Assembly: GCF_022808865.1 (NCBI RefSeq)
Contig: NZ_JAKZLB010000003.1
Coordinates: 574,015-638,014, forward strand
Length of the DNA stretch: 64,000 nt
Direction of reading: 5' to 3'
Source of the DNA: Geothrix oryzisoli
Lineage (GTDB): Bacteria; Acidobacteriota; Holophagae; Holophagales; Holophagaceae
Made by a program: the position numbers and the translations under genes. Below are positions 15,905 through 24,153 of this stretch, piece after piece. A model generated the notes under the pieces. That model was given only the letters and a program-made list of their open reading frames with translations, was not told where the DNA came from and did no database searches. Numbering within the stretch: the stretch's first letter is position 1; each line of letters opens with the position of its first letter.

Positions 15905-16409
15905 ACACGGGCAGCCCCTCGACCTTCTCGCGGCCGGGCAGGGAGGTGAGCTCGATGAAGACGGTGAGCGCCACCGGCTGGGCGCCGGTCTTCTGCACGA
16001 GGCGCTGGGCCGCCGCCGCGGTGCCGCCGGTGGCCATCACGTCATCCACGATGAGCACCCGGTCGCCGGGGCCGAAGGCATCCGTGTGGATCTCCAGGGC
16101 GTCGCTGCCGTACTCGAGGCCGTAGGCCTCCTTGTGGGTGGCCATGGGCAGCTTGCCGGGCTTGCGGGCGGGCACGAAGCCCACGCCCAGCTTCTGGGCC
16201 AGGGCGCTGCCGAAGATGAAGCCGCGGGATTCCAGGCCCAGCACGTGGGTGGGCTGGAGGGTGAGCACGGGCTGCGCCATGGCCTCCACGGCCTCGGCGA
16301 ACGCCTCGGCGTGGGACAGCAGCGGCGTGATGTCGCGGAAGAGGATCCCGGCTTTGGGGAAGTCCGGCACGTCACGGACGAAGGCGCTGAGGGGAGTCGT
16401 AAGAGTCAT
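15885..16409 (-). CDS. apt: Adenine phosphoribosyltransferase
   Basis: 174-residue purine-salvage enzyme that makes AMP from adenine and PRPP. The PRPP-binding motif RVLIVDDVMATGGT spans about residues 117-130. The N-terminal FVRDVPDFPKAGILFRDITP is diagnostic for Apt. It heads or belongs to a leftward cluster with acyP and surE upstream (2 bp from acyP). The 3' end overlaps the epimerase tail to tail by 20 bp. Confidence 0.95.
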   Translation of the reverse strand: MTLTTPLSAFVRDVPDFPKAGILFRDITPLLSHAEAFAEAVEAMAQPVLTLQPTHVLGLESRGFIFGSALAQKLGVGFVPARKPGKLPMATHKEAYGLEYGSDALEIHTDAFGPGDRVLIVDDVMATGGTAAAAQRLVQKTGAQPVALTVFIELTSLPGREKVEGLPVFSVLRY

Positions 16410-16411
16410 GG

Positions 16412-16684
16412 CTACCTGATGATCTGGAAAGGGAAGGGAAGCGAGGATCGCACATCCAGGGGCTCCCAGTCCAGCCGTCGTACGGCGGCGCAGGTCGGGC
16501 CCTCCGCCAGCCGGGCCCGGAAGGCTGCCAGGGCGGCCGCGGAACCCTCCACCTCGCCGCTCACGGAGCCGTCCGGCTCGTTGCGCACCCAGCCCGCCAG
16601 AGCCAGCGCCTCGGCCTCCCGGGCGGCGAAGCGGCGGTAGCCCACCCCCTGGACCTCGCCATGGACGTGGAACCGGGCGGGCAC
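16412..16684 (-). CDS. acyP: Acylphosphatase
   Basis: 90-residue acylphosphatase that hydrolyses carboxyl-phosphate bonds. The phosphate-cradle motif VQGVGYRRF supplies R17, and N35 in GWVRNEPDGS is the second catalytic residue. Length is standard. It sits between surE (4 bp upstream) and apt (2 bp downstream) in one leftward operon. Confidence 0.92.
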   Translation of the reverse strand: MPARFHVHGEVQGVGYRRFAAREAEALALAGWVRNEPDGSVSGEVEGSAAALAAFRARLAEGPTCAAVRRLDWEPLDVRSSLPFPFQIIR

Positions 16685-16688
16685 CGGG

Positions 16689-17450
16689 CTATCCCCGGGC
16701 CGGCCTGTTGAAGGCCGCGTCGAAATCGGCCTGCCGCGCCAGGGTCTCGGGGCAGCCGAGGTCGAGCCGGAGGGGCGTGACGCTGGCGAAGCCCTCGAAC
16801 ACGGCTCCGGCGTCGCTGCCGGGGGCCTTGGCGTAGGTGGGGCCTGCGTCGCCGCCGATCCAGAAGTAGGGGGTGTTCCGGGGATCGGTCCGGCGTTCCA
16901 CCAGGTCGTGGTAGGCCCGGCTGTCCTGACCCGTGAGCCGGAACCCCTTCGGCTCGCCCTTGGGGAAGTTCACGTTCCAGATGCGGTTGGCGGGCAGCTC
17001 CATGGCCTCCCAATGATCGAGGAAGCGCCCGATCCAGGGCTCCGCATCCTCCAGGCGGCCCTGGGGATGGATGGAGAAGGCCGCGGCCCGGGCGCCCTGG
17101 AGCCGGCCTTCGAAGGCGGCGCCCACGGTGCCGGAGTAGAACACGTCCTCGCCCAGGTTGAAGCCGTGGTTGATGCCGGAGAGCACCCAGTCCGGCCGGC
17201 GGTCCAGCACCTCGCAGACGCCCAGCAGCACGCAGTCCACCGGCGTGCCGTCGCAGGCGTGGCGGTCGGGTCCGATCTCGTGCAGGCGGAGGATGTTGTG
17301 CAGGCTCAGGGCCGAGGAGATGGCCGAGCGGTTGCGGTCGGGCGCCACGGTGACCACCCGGCCGAAGCGGGCGGCCACCCGGGCCAGGGCCGCCAGGCCC
17401 GGGGCCCAGAGACCATCGTCGTTGGTGAGCAGGATCAGGCGTTCGGGCAT
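16689..17450 (-). CDS. surE: 5'/3'-nucleotidase SurE
   Basis: 253-residue metal-dependent nucleotide phosphatase. The N-terminal LLTNDDGLWAPGL provides the paired aspartates for the metal, and APDRNRSAISSALSL and SGINHGFNLGEDVFYSGTVG are conserved SurE blocks. The ATG at 17450 is used; a longer frame to 17567 would run into the palindromic element. First gene of the surE-acyP-apt unit. Apt produces AMP and SurE can remove its phosphate, so the grouping has a nucleotide-salvage theme. Confidence 0.93.
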   Translation of the reverse strand: MPERLILLTNDDGLWAPGLAALARVAARFGRVVTVAPDRNRSAISSALSLHNILRLHEIGPDRHACDGTPVDCVLLGVCEVLDRRPDWVLSGINHGFNLGEDVFYSGTVGAAFEGRLQGARAAAFSIHPQGRLEDAEPWIGRFLDHWEAMELPANRIWNVNFPKGEPKGFRLTGQDSRAYHDLVERRTDPRNTPYFWIGGDAGPTYAKAPGSDAGAVFEGFASVTPLRLDLGCPETLARQADFDAAFNRPARG

Positions 17451-17480
17451 GGGGCCAGTGTACCCCGTGGGTCCGGCCTT

Positions 17481-17752
17481 AGAGTGCCTAACAGAACCCC
17501 GACGAGGTCGCGAGAAAGCCAGGTGGGATGCACCGCAAGGAAGGGCCCGCAGGGCGATGCGGGACATCGTTCAAGGGCCGTGACGCCGCGGGGCGCCCAC
17601 CTGGCTTTCTCCCTCCGGGCGAGGGCCGGCGGGCGTCACGATGCCGCGTCACGCTCGTCGCGCGTAGTACCCGCTACGCATCTCCTCGCGTTCCTCGCCT
17701 CGCTCGCCCGGCGGCCCTCGCGCGGCCCCGTGGGGGTTCTGTTAGGCACTCT
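17481..17752. repeat. 272-bp element with 20-bp terminal inverted repeats and nested palindromes
   Basis: Ends are perfect inverted repeats: AGAGTGCCTAACAGAACCCC at 17481-17500 and its complement at 17733-17752. Nested inside are a perfect 16-bp pair (GAGAAAGCCAGGTGGG, 17512-17527, with 17596-17611), a 17-bp imperfect pair (near 17618-17636 and 17705-17722), and a small hairpin GCGTAG/CTACGC near 17661-17680. It has no transposase and no convincing ORF, so it resembles a non-autonomous MITE-like or REP-type element. It fills the 338-bp gap between surE and the sigma-factor gene; the latter starts 37 bp beyond its right end. Confidence 0.75.
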
Positions 17753-17788
17753 TAATCGCTGTCAGGATGGAATTCACCTTCCCGTTCC

Positions 17789-18382
17789 ATGGATCCCGAC
17801 GCCCTGACCCCTCCCGCCCTGCCGCTCCCCCTGGGGGAGGCCTTCGTCGCGGAGGCCGGGATCGGCCGGACCGCCCTCCTCGCGCCCCTCCGTGAAAGGA
17901 TCGTGGCGTTCGCGGCATCCCGGGGTGCAGGCGCCCATGCGGAGGACCTGGCGCAGGAGGTGCTGGTGCTGCTCCACACGAAGTACGGCCATCTGGACAC
18001 GGCGGAGGACCTGGTCCCCCTGGCCTTCCAGATCCTGCGCTTCAAGCTGGCGGCCCTGCGGCGCAAGGCGGCCCGGCGGGGCGAGTATGACGCGGTGGAC
18101 GTGGACGCCTTCCCGCCGCCCTCGGACGCCCCGGATCCCGCCACGGTGCTGGAGCGCAAGGAACTGCTGGCCCGGCTCCTGGGCGGGATCGCCCGCATGG
18201 GGGAGCGCTGCCGGGAGCTGTTCCGGCTCAAACTCCAGGGCCGCACCTTCGCGGAGATCCAGGGCCTCATGGGCGCGGCCAGCCTCAACACCATCTACAC
18301 CTGGGACCACCGCTGCCGGAAGCAGCTGCTGGAAACGCTGGGCGGGCGCTGGGACGGAGCTTCCGGAAGGGGGGCGCCATGA
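17789..18382 (+). CDS. ECF-like RNA polymerase sigma factor
   Basis: 197 residues. Region 2 is seen around AEDLAQEVLVLLHTKYGHLDT, and region 4 as RCRELFRLKLQGRTFAEIQGLMGAASLNTIYTWDHRCRKQL, the helix-turn-helix that contacts the -35 element. Regions 1 and 3 are missing, as expected for ECF factors. It overlaps the next gene by ATGA, the usual coupling of an ECF factor to its anti-sigma protein. The start at 17789 has only a weak ribosome-binding site. The promoter must lie in or next to the palindromic element just upstream. Confidence 0.82.
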   Translation: MDPDALTPPALPLPLGEAFVAEAGIGRTALLAPLRERIVAFAASRGAGAHAEDLAQEVLVLLHTKYGHLDTAEDLVPLAFQILRFKLAALRRKAARRGEYDAVDVDAFPPPSDAPDPATVLERKELLARLLGGIARMGERCRELFRLKLQGRTFAEIQGLMGAASLNTIYTWDHRCRKQLLETLGGRWDGASGRGAP

Positions 18383-19398
18383 AGCGCGCCGAGGCCGAGA
18401 AGCTGCTGGGCGGCCATGCCACCGGGAACCTGACCGCCGAGGAGCGGCGGAGGCTGTTCGAGGCGGCCCTGGCGAGCCAGGACCTGTTCGACGCCCTGGC
18501 CGACGAAGAGGCCCTGCGGGAGCTGCTGGCGGATCCGGCCGCCCGGACCCAGGTGCTGGCCGCCCTCGCTGCTCCGGCTGGGCCGAAGGTCGTGCCCTTC
18601 TGGCGGCGGCCCGGCCTGATCGGGGCCGCCGCGGGGCTTATCGTGGCCACTACCGCCGGTCTGGCGATCCTGCGCAGCCCCGAGGCCCCACTGCCGGCCG
18701 CCAAGGTGGAGGCGGCTCCGGCGCCCGCGGCGGCGCCCGCAGCCGAGGCCAAGCCGGGCCCCGCGCCGGCCGCGAAGACGGCCCGGTTCCGGGAGGCGGC
18801 CGAGCCACGCCAAGCGCAGACCGCCCCCGCCTCGGGGAACCTGGCGGCGCCTGCCCCGACCCCAGTCCCATCGTCGGCCCCGCCGCCAGCCCCGGTCCAG
18901 GCCGCCGGGGCCGTGGCGCCTTCGGAAGCGGCCCGGCGCCAGCTGGAGGTCCGCGACCAGGTGGCCCGGAAGGAGGTCTCGGTGGGCCAGCGCCGGGCCG
19001 CCGCGGTGGCGGAGGTGCTGGGGTCCGTGTCGACCGCGCCCGGCCTGGCCGTGACGGCCGCGCCCGCCGGCGGGCCTCCGGCCTCCCTGACCGTGGCGCC
19101 GGTGTGGACCCTCGACCCGCTGCCGGATGGCTCCACCCGCGTGACCGTGCGGTCCGCTCCGACGCCCCATGTGGTCCTGCTCCGACGCGGGGAGGCCGGG
19201 GTCGAGGTGCTCGTACCCGCGCCCACGGGCGGCTCAGGCCCCTGGCGGTTCCAGGTCCGCCTGGCGCCCGGCGACGCCTTGGACCTCTACGTGATGAACG
19301 ATCCGGTGACCGACGCGGCGAAGCTGCCGGAAACGGGGCCTGTGAAGGGCTTCCGGGCCCGGATCCAGCCGCCCGCAAAAAAGGATCCGCCCCGCTGA
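18379..19398 (+). CDS. Probable membrane anti-sigma factor, single-pass with Ala/Pro-rich linker
   Basis: 339 residues. An N-terminal cytoplasmic helical domain of about 70 residues (AEKLLGGHATGNLTAEERRRLF) resembles anti-sigma domains and precedes a single helix (GLIGAAAGLIVATTAGLAIL). After the helix come about 130 residues rich in Ala and Pro, then a beta-rich C-terminal domain (TLDPLPDGSTRVTVRSAPTP onward). No HxxxCxxC zinc motif is present, so it is not a ZAS-type anti-sigma factor. Role inferred from its position and the ATGA overlap with the sigma gene. Confidence 0.65.
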   Translation: MKRAEAEKLLGGHATGNLTAEERRRLFEAALASQDLFDALADEEALRELLADPAARTQVLAALAAPAGPKVVPFWRRPGLIGAAAGLIVATTAGLAILRSPEAPLPAAKVEAAPAPAAAPAAEAKPGPAPAAKTARFREAAEPRQAQTAPASGNLAAPAPTPVPSSAPPPAPVQAAGAVAPSEAARRQLEVRDQVARKEVSVGQRRAAAVAEVLGSVSTAPGLAVTAAPAGGPPASLTVAPVWTLDPLPDGSTRVTVRSAPTPHVVLLRRGEAGVEVLVPAPTGGSGPWRFQVRLAPGDALDLYVMNDPVTDAAKLPETGPVKGFRARIQPPAKKDPPR

Positions 19399-19468
19399 AA
19401 GGGACGGGCCTCCCGCGGCATTCCCTCCTGAACCGCGCCCTCTGGCGCGACCCCTCCGGGAGGAACCC

Positions 19469-21856
19469 ATGCCGCTGCGCCGGTCCACCACTGCCCTGTT
19501 CGCCTGCTGCGCAGGTCTCGCTGTGTCCTTCCAGGGGGATGCGCAGGCCCGCAGCCGGCCGATCTTCCATCCCCCGACCCAGGCCGCCGGAGGCGAAGCG
19601 CCTGATGCCACCCTCTCGCCCTACTTCTTCGTGAAGAGCGAGGACGCCTCGGTGGACCAGCTCCCGCTGAAATCCACCTCCGCCAAGGTGGCCATCGCCG
19701 GCGTGATCGCCGACGTGACGGTGACGCAGGTGTACCGCAACACCGGTACGAAGGCGCTGGAGGCGGTGTATGTCTTCCCGGGCTCCACGCGCTCGGCGGT
19801 CTACGGCATGACCATGACCATCGGCGCGCGGGTGCTGAAGGCCCAGATCAAGGAGCGCGGCCAGGCCCGGGCCGACTACGAGCAGGCGAGGCAGCAGGGC
19901 CGCAGTGCCTCGCTGCTGGAGCAGCACCGGCCCAATGTCTTCCAGATGAACGTGGCGAACATCCTGCCCGGCGACGAGATCCGCGTGGAGCTGTGCTACA
20001 CCGAGCTGCTGGTGCCCACGGAAGGCACCTACAGCTTCGTCTATCCGACGGTGGTGGGCCCGCGCTACGCCGGCAAGGCGGGCACGGCGTCGAGCACCGG
20101 CGAGCCCTGGGTGGCCAACCCCTACACCCACGCCGGCGAGAAGCCCGCCACCACCTTCGACCTGGAGGTGAAGCTGGCCGCGGGCCTGCCCATCCAGCGC
20201 ATGGCCTGCGACACGCACAAGACCTCCATCGCCTATGACGGCAAGGCGGACGCCACGCTGCGCCTGGATCCCAGCGAAGCCCAAGGCGGCAACCGCGACG
20301 TCATCGTGAAGTACCAGCTGGCTGGGAATGCCGTGCAGTCGGGGCTGCTGCTGGACCAGCGCAAGGAGGGGAACACCTTCCTGCTCATGGCCCAGCCGCC
20401 CAAGCGCGTCACGCCCAAGGACCTGCCGCCCCGCGAGTTCGTCTTCATCATGGACGTCTCCGGCAGCCAGATGGGCTTCCCCATCGAGGTGTCCAAGGTG
20501 CTCATGAAGGAGATGATCCAGGGCCTGCGGCCCCAGGACCTCTTCAACGTGATGGTCTTTGAGGGCACCTCGGCATTCTGGTCGCCGAGCGGGTCGCAGC
20601 ACGCCACGCCCGAGGCCACGGCGCAGGCCCTGACCTTCGTGGGCTCCCAGCAGGGCGGTGGCGGCACGGAGCTGGGCGCGGCCCTGCGGAAGGCCCTGGG
20701 CCTGCCCCGGGTGCCCGGCATCTCGCGCACCTTCGTGGTCTCCACGGACGGCTACATCAGTGCCGACGGCCAGGTGTTTGACCTCATCCGCCAGAACCTG
20801 GGCTCGGCGAATCTCTTCGCCTTTGGCATCGGCAGCGCCGTGAACCGCCACCTCATCGAGGGCATGGCCCATGCGGGGCAGGGCGAGGCCTTCGTCATCA
20901 CGAAGCCCGAGCAGGCCGCTGCCGAAGCGGAGCGCTTCCGCGCCTACGTGTCCTCGCCGGTGCTCACGAATGTGAAGCTCACCACGATCGGCTTCCGCAT
21001 CCAGGACCTCGAGCCCCTGCAGCTGCCGGATGTGCTGGCGGACCGGCCGGTCATCTGCCTCGGCAAGTGGAGCGGCGAGGCCGCGGGTTCCGTCACGCTG
21101 TCCGGTGTGAGCGGCAGCGGACCCTGGAGCCAGACGTTCGAGGTGGGGAAGGTGAAAGACCGCGACCACGGCGCCCTGCGCCAGCTCTGGGCCCGCCAGC
21201 GCATCCAGGCCCTGTCGGACTACGACCAGTTCGGCCAGGACGAGGGCCGCAAGGCGGAGGTCACGCGCCTGGGCCTCGCCTACCACCTGCTGACGGCCCA
21301 CACCTCCTTCGTCGCGGTGGACACGGTGGTGCGCAACACGGGTGGCGCCAGCACCACCGTCACCCAGCCCCTGCCGCTGCCGGAAGGCGTCTCCGACGCG
21401 GCGGTGGGCGGCCTGAATGCGCAGTCCGTGGCCTATGCGCCGGCCCCGAGGATGAAGTACGCCTCGGCGCCTTCAGCCGGAATGGCCGTGGTGACCCAGG
21501 ACCGCGCGGCCCGGCGGGAATCCAGCCGCGGCGTCCCGGCCGAACCCAAGGCCCGGCTCTCCCTGCGCATCCTCGCCTTCTCGGGCTTCACGGGAAGCTC
21601 GGATCCGGCCTCCCTCCGGCGCGAGCTCGAGGCCCGGCTCAAGGACCCGGCCCTCCTCGCCGCCCTGGCCCACCTGCCGGCCGGCACCGAGCTGGAGCTC
21701 AAGGTGGATGCCTCCGGTCAGGTGGTGGCGGCGACCTTCAGCCAGGCCTTCCCCGGACTGGCGCAGGCCAAGGCTCTGATCCAGGTCTGGCGCCTGCGGA
21801 CCTGGACCGGTGGCCTGGGCGGGCAACTCGACCTCACGCTGAGCCTTCTGCCCTGA
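19469..21856 (+). CDS. Secreted VIT and von Willebrand factor A domain protein
   Basis: 795 residues. A signal peptide (residues 1-27) is followed by a VIT domain (about 45-180, including VTQVYRNTGTKALEAVYVFPG), then a VWA domain. The metal-ion site is DVSGSQ from about residue 329, with a later threonine/aspartate in the FVVSTDGY segment. The C-terminal 250 residues carry a further beta-rich region and a final SxA-rich domain. Related proteins act at the cell surface, some as sortase targets, but no LPxTG or sorting signal is visible here. It lies 70 bp after the anti-sigma gene, so it is probably part of that regulon. Function unknown. Confidence 0.82.
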   Translation: MPLRRSTTALFACCAGLAVSFQGDAQARSRPIFHPPTQAAGGEAPDATLSPYFFVKSEDASVDQLPLKSTSAKVAIAGVIADVTVTQVYRNTGTKALEAVYVFPGSTRSAVYGMTMTIGARVLKAQIKERGQARADYEQARQQGRSASLLEQHRPNVFQMNVANILPGDEIRVELCYTELLVPTEGTYSFVYPTVVGPRYAGKAGTASSTGEPWVANPYTHAGEKPATTFDLEVKLAAGLPIQRMACDTHKTSIAYDGKADATLRLDPSEAQGGNRDVIVKYQLAGNAVQSGLLLDQRKEGNTFLLMAQPPKRVTPKDLPPREFVFIMDVSGSQMGFPIEVSKVLMKEMIQGLRPQDLFNVMVFEGTSAFWSPSGSQHATPEATAQALTFVGSQQGGGGTELGAALRKALGLPRVPGISRTFVVSTDGYISADGQVFDLIRQNLGSANLFAFGIGSAVNRHLIEGMAHAGQGEAFVITKPEQAAAEAERFRAYVSSPVLTNVKLTTIGFRIQDLEPLQLPDVLADRPVICLGKWSGEAAGSVTLSGVSGSGPWSQTFEVGKVKDRDHGALRQLWARQRIQALSDYDQFGQDEGRKAEVTRLGLAYHLLTAHTSFVAVDTVVRNTGGASTTVTQPLPLPEGVSDAAVGGLNAQSVAYAPAPRMKYASAPSAGMAVVTQDRAARRESSRGVPAEPKARLSLRILAFSGFTGSSDPASLRRELEARLKDPALLAALAHLPAGTELELKVDASGQVVAATFSQAFPGLAQAKALIQVWRLRTWTGGLGGQLDLTLSLLP

Positions 21857-21940
21857 ATCCAAGATTTTACCCTACGCGGATCCCTGGCTTGCCGGGGATC
21901 CGCGCTGGCGTGGGGGTCGGTTTGGGGTACCTTCGTACCC

Positions 21941-22669
21941 ATGCGAAAGCATCTGGGAGTGACCTTGATGCTGACCCTCGGGGGCTGCCACCCGGATCCG
22001 GCCCAGCCCGCCTCCCCTCCCCCGGTGGCGGAGCCGGTCCTCGTCGAGGCCCGGCTCCGCATGGTGCGGGAACAGATCGTGGCCCGGGGCATCGCCGATC
22101 CCCGGGTGCTCGAGGTCATGGGCCGGGTGCCCCGGCATGAATTCGTCCCCGCCTCCCGCCGGGCGGAGGCCTACGAGGACTGCCCCCTGCCCATCGGCTA
22201 CGGGCAGACCATCTCCCAGCCGTACATCGTGGCCTTCATGACGGCGGTCCTGAACCCCAGGCCCGGGGACCGCGTGCTGGAAATCGGCACCGGCTCCGGC
22301 TACCAGGCCGCGGTGCTCGCGGACCTGGTGGCCGAGGTCTACACCATGGAGATCATCGAACCGCTGGCGAAGCGCGCCGAAGCGGACCTCAAGCGGCTGG
22401 GCTACGCCAACGTGAAGGTCCGAGCCGGGGATGGCTACCGGGGCTGGCCCGAGGCCGCGCCCTTCGATGCCATCATCGTCACCTGCGCCCCGGAGGACGT
22501 GCCGCCGGCCTTGGTGGATCAGCTCAAGGAAGGCGGCCGGATGATCCTCCCCGTGGGCTCCCAGTGGGGGGCCCAGGAACTGTACCTCCTCCGGAAGACG
22601 GCCACGGGGATGAAACGGCAGGGGATGCTGCCGGTGCGGTTCGTGCCGATGGTGAAGGGCCCTGGGTGA
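21941..22669 (+). CDS. pcm: Protein-L-isoaspartate O-methyltransferase, lipoprotein form
   Basis: 242 residues. The catalytic part is a clear PCMT: EFVPASRRAEAYEDCPLPIGYGQTISQPYIVA and VLEIGTGSGYQAAVLADL are family signatures. It repairs isoaspartyl residues using SAM. The N-terminus is a lipoprotein signal (MRKHLGVTLMLTLGGC, lipobox LGGC, Cys16), so the enzyme is predicted to be exported and lipid-anchored. That is unexpected for a SAM-dependent enzyme. A perfect 6-bp hairpin (21925-21940) directly abuts the start codon. Confidence 0.88.
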   Translation: MRKHLGVTLMLTLGGCHPDPAQPASPPPVAEPVLVEARLRMVREQIVARGIADPRVLEVMGRVPRHEFVPASRRAEAYEDCPLPIGYGQTISQPYIVAFMTAVLNPRPGDRVLEIGTGSGYQAAVLADLVAEVYTMEIIEPLAKRAEADLKRLGYANVKVRAGDGYRGWPEAAPFDAIIVTCAPEDVPPALVDQLKEGGRMILPVGSQWGAQELYLLRKTATGMKRQGMLPVRFVPMVKGPG

Positions 22670-22689
22670 GGCCGTCTGGCGCGGCCCGA

Positions 22690-24153
22690 TCAGGAACCGG
22701 GCGCGGCGGGGGCCTTGGCTGGTGCCGGGGACCGGTCCGTCGGCTGCCAGCCGCCGCCCAGGACTTTATAGAGGCTGACCAGGTTGCCGGCCTTGGCCTG
22801 GCGGAGGGCGATGAGGCCCTGCTGCGCGGCGTAGAGGGAGCGCTGGGCGTCGAGCACGCCGAGGTAGCCGTCCACGCCGGCCGAGTAGCGGGCCTGGGCG
22901 AGGCGGTAGGTCCCTTCCAGGGCTTGCGTGAGCGTGAGCTGGGCGGCCAGCTGGTCGTCCAGGGTGCCGCGCTGGGCCAGCGCGTCGGCCACCTCCCGGA
23001 ACGCCACCTGGATGGCCTTCTCATACTGGGCCAGGTAGATGTCGCGGTCGGCCTGGGCGGCCTTGAGGTTGGACCAGCGTGACCCCGCATCGAAGATCGG
23101 CAGGACGACCTGGGGCGAGAAGGCCCAGGCGTAGGAGCCGGACTTGAACAGCCCCGACAGCTGGTTGTCCATGGAGCCGAGGCTCGTCGAGAGCGAGATG
23201 CGCGGGAAGAAGGCGGCCCGGGCCGCGCCGATGTTGGCATTGGCGGCCTTGAGCTGGTTCTCGGCCATGAGGATGTCGGGGCGCCGCATCAATACCTCGG
23301 AGGGCAGGCCGGGGGCGATGTCCCGAAGCGCCTGGATGCCGCCGAGGGCCTCCGGAAGCAGGTCCGCCGGGACGGACGAACCGACCAGGAGGCGCAGGGC
23401 GTTCTCGTCCATGGCCACCGTGCGGGTGTAGCGGGCCACATCCCCCCGGGCCGTCTCCACGCTGACCTGCGCCCGGAAGGCGTCGATCTCGGAGGAGGCG
23501 CCCACCTCGAATCGGCGCTGGACGAGTTTGTAGGCGGCCTCCTGGTTCACCAGGGTGTCCTGGGCCAGCTTCAGCGCCTCCCGATCGGCCGCGAGGGCGA
23601 GGTACACGTTCGCGACTTCGGCCAGCAGGGAGACCTGCGCGCTGTTGCGCGCCTGCTCCGTGGCGAAGTACTGCTCCAGGGCCCGGTTCTTCAGGCTCCG
23701 GACCCGGCCGAAGAAATCCAGCTCCCAGGCGGTGATGCCCACGCTGGCGGCATCGGTCTCCGCCACGATCGACCGGCCGGTGCCCGAGACGCTGGCGGGC
23801 AGCCGCTGCTTGTTCCCGTAGGCGACTGCGTTGACCGTGGGCAGCAGCTCGGCCCGCTGGATGCGATAGTAGGCCCGCGCCTTCTCGGTGTTCAGCGCCG
23901 CGATCCGGAGATCCCGGTTGTGGCGCAGGGCGAGGTCGAGGACTTTCCTCAGGCGCTCATCGAGGTAGAACTCCTGCCAGGCGGTGTCGGCGGCGGCCTG
24001 CCCGGAGGCGCCGGCTGGGGCCTTGTACGAAGGTCCTTCAGGCCAGGCCTTGGGCACCGGCGGCTCAGGGGTGCGGTACCTCGGCGCCATGGAGACGCAG
24101 CCGGTCAGCGCCAGGGCGAGAGGAAGGATGGACCAGGCTTTGGGCGACATCAT
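22690..24153 (-). CDS. RND efflux outer-membrane factor, NodT/OprM family lipoprotein
   Basis: 487 residues. Lipoprotein signal MMSPKAWSILPLALALTGC (Cys19), then two outer-membrane efflux repeats. Markers include AWELDFFGRVRSLKNRALE, LMRRPDILMAENQLKAANANIG and a Cys-less barrel/coiled-coil pattern of OprM type. It forms the trimeric tunnel through the outer membrane for the pump. The start overlaps the RND permease stop (ATGA), so the two are translationally coupled. It is last in the operon tetR-MFP-RND-OMF. Confidence 0.93.
   Translation of the reverse strand: MMSPKAWSILPLALALTGCVSMAPRYRTPEPPVPKAWPEGPSYKAPAGASGQAAADTAWQEFYLDERLRKVLDLALRHNRDLRIAALNTEKARAYYRIQRAELLPTVNAVAYGNKQRLPASVSGTGRSIVAETDAASVGITAWELDFFGRVRSLKNRALEQYFATEQARNSAQVSLLAEVANVYLALAADREALKLAQDTLVNQEAAYKLVQRRFEVGASSEIDAFRAQVSVETARGDVARYTRTVAMDENALRLLVGSSVPADLLPEALGGIQALRDIAPGLPSEVLMRRPDILMAENQLKAANANIGAARAAFFPRISLSTSLGSMDNQLSGLFKSGSYAWAFSPQVVLPIFDAGSRWSNLKAAQADRDIYLAQYEKAIQVAFREVADALAQRGTLDDQLAAQLTLTQALEGTYRLAQARYSAGVDGYLGVLDAQRSLYAAQQGLIALRQAKAGNLVSLYKVLGGGWQPTDRSPAPAKAPAAPGS

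Noticed and set aside
17481-17752. Insertion sequence
   Set aside because: Terminal repeats are present but there is no transposase frame of useful length.
17528-17755. Short plus-strand frame inside the 272-bp element
   Set aside because: No ribosome-binding site or recognisable protein; the sequence is explained by palindromes.
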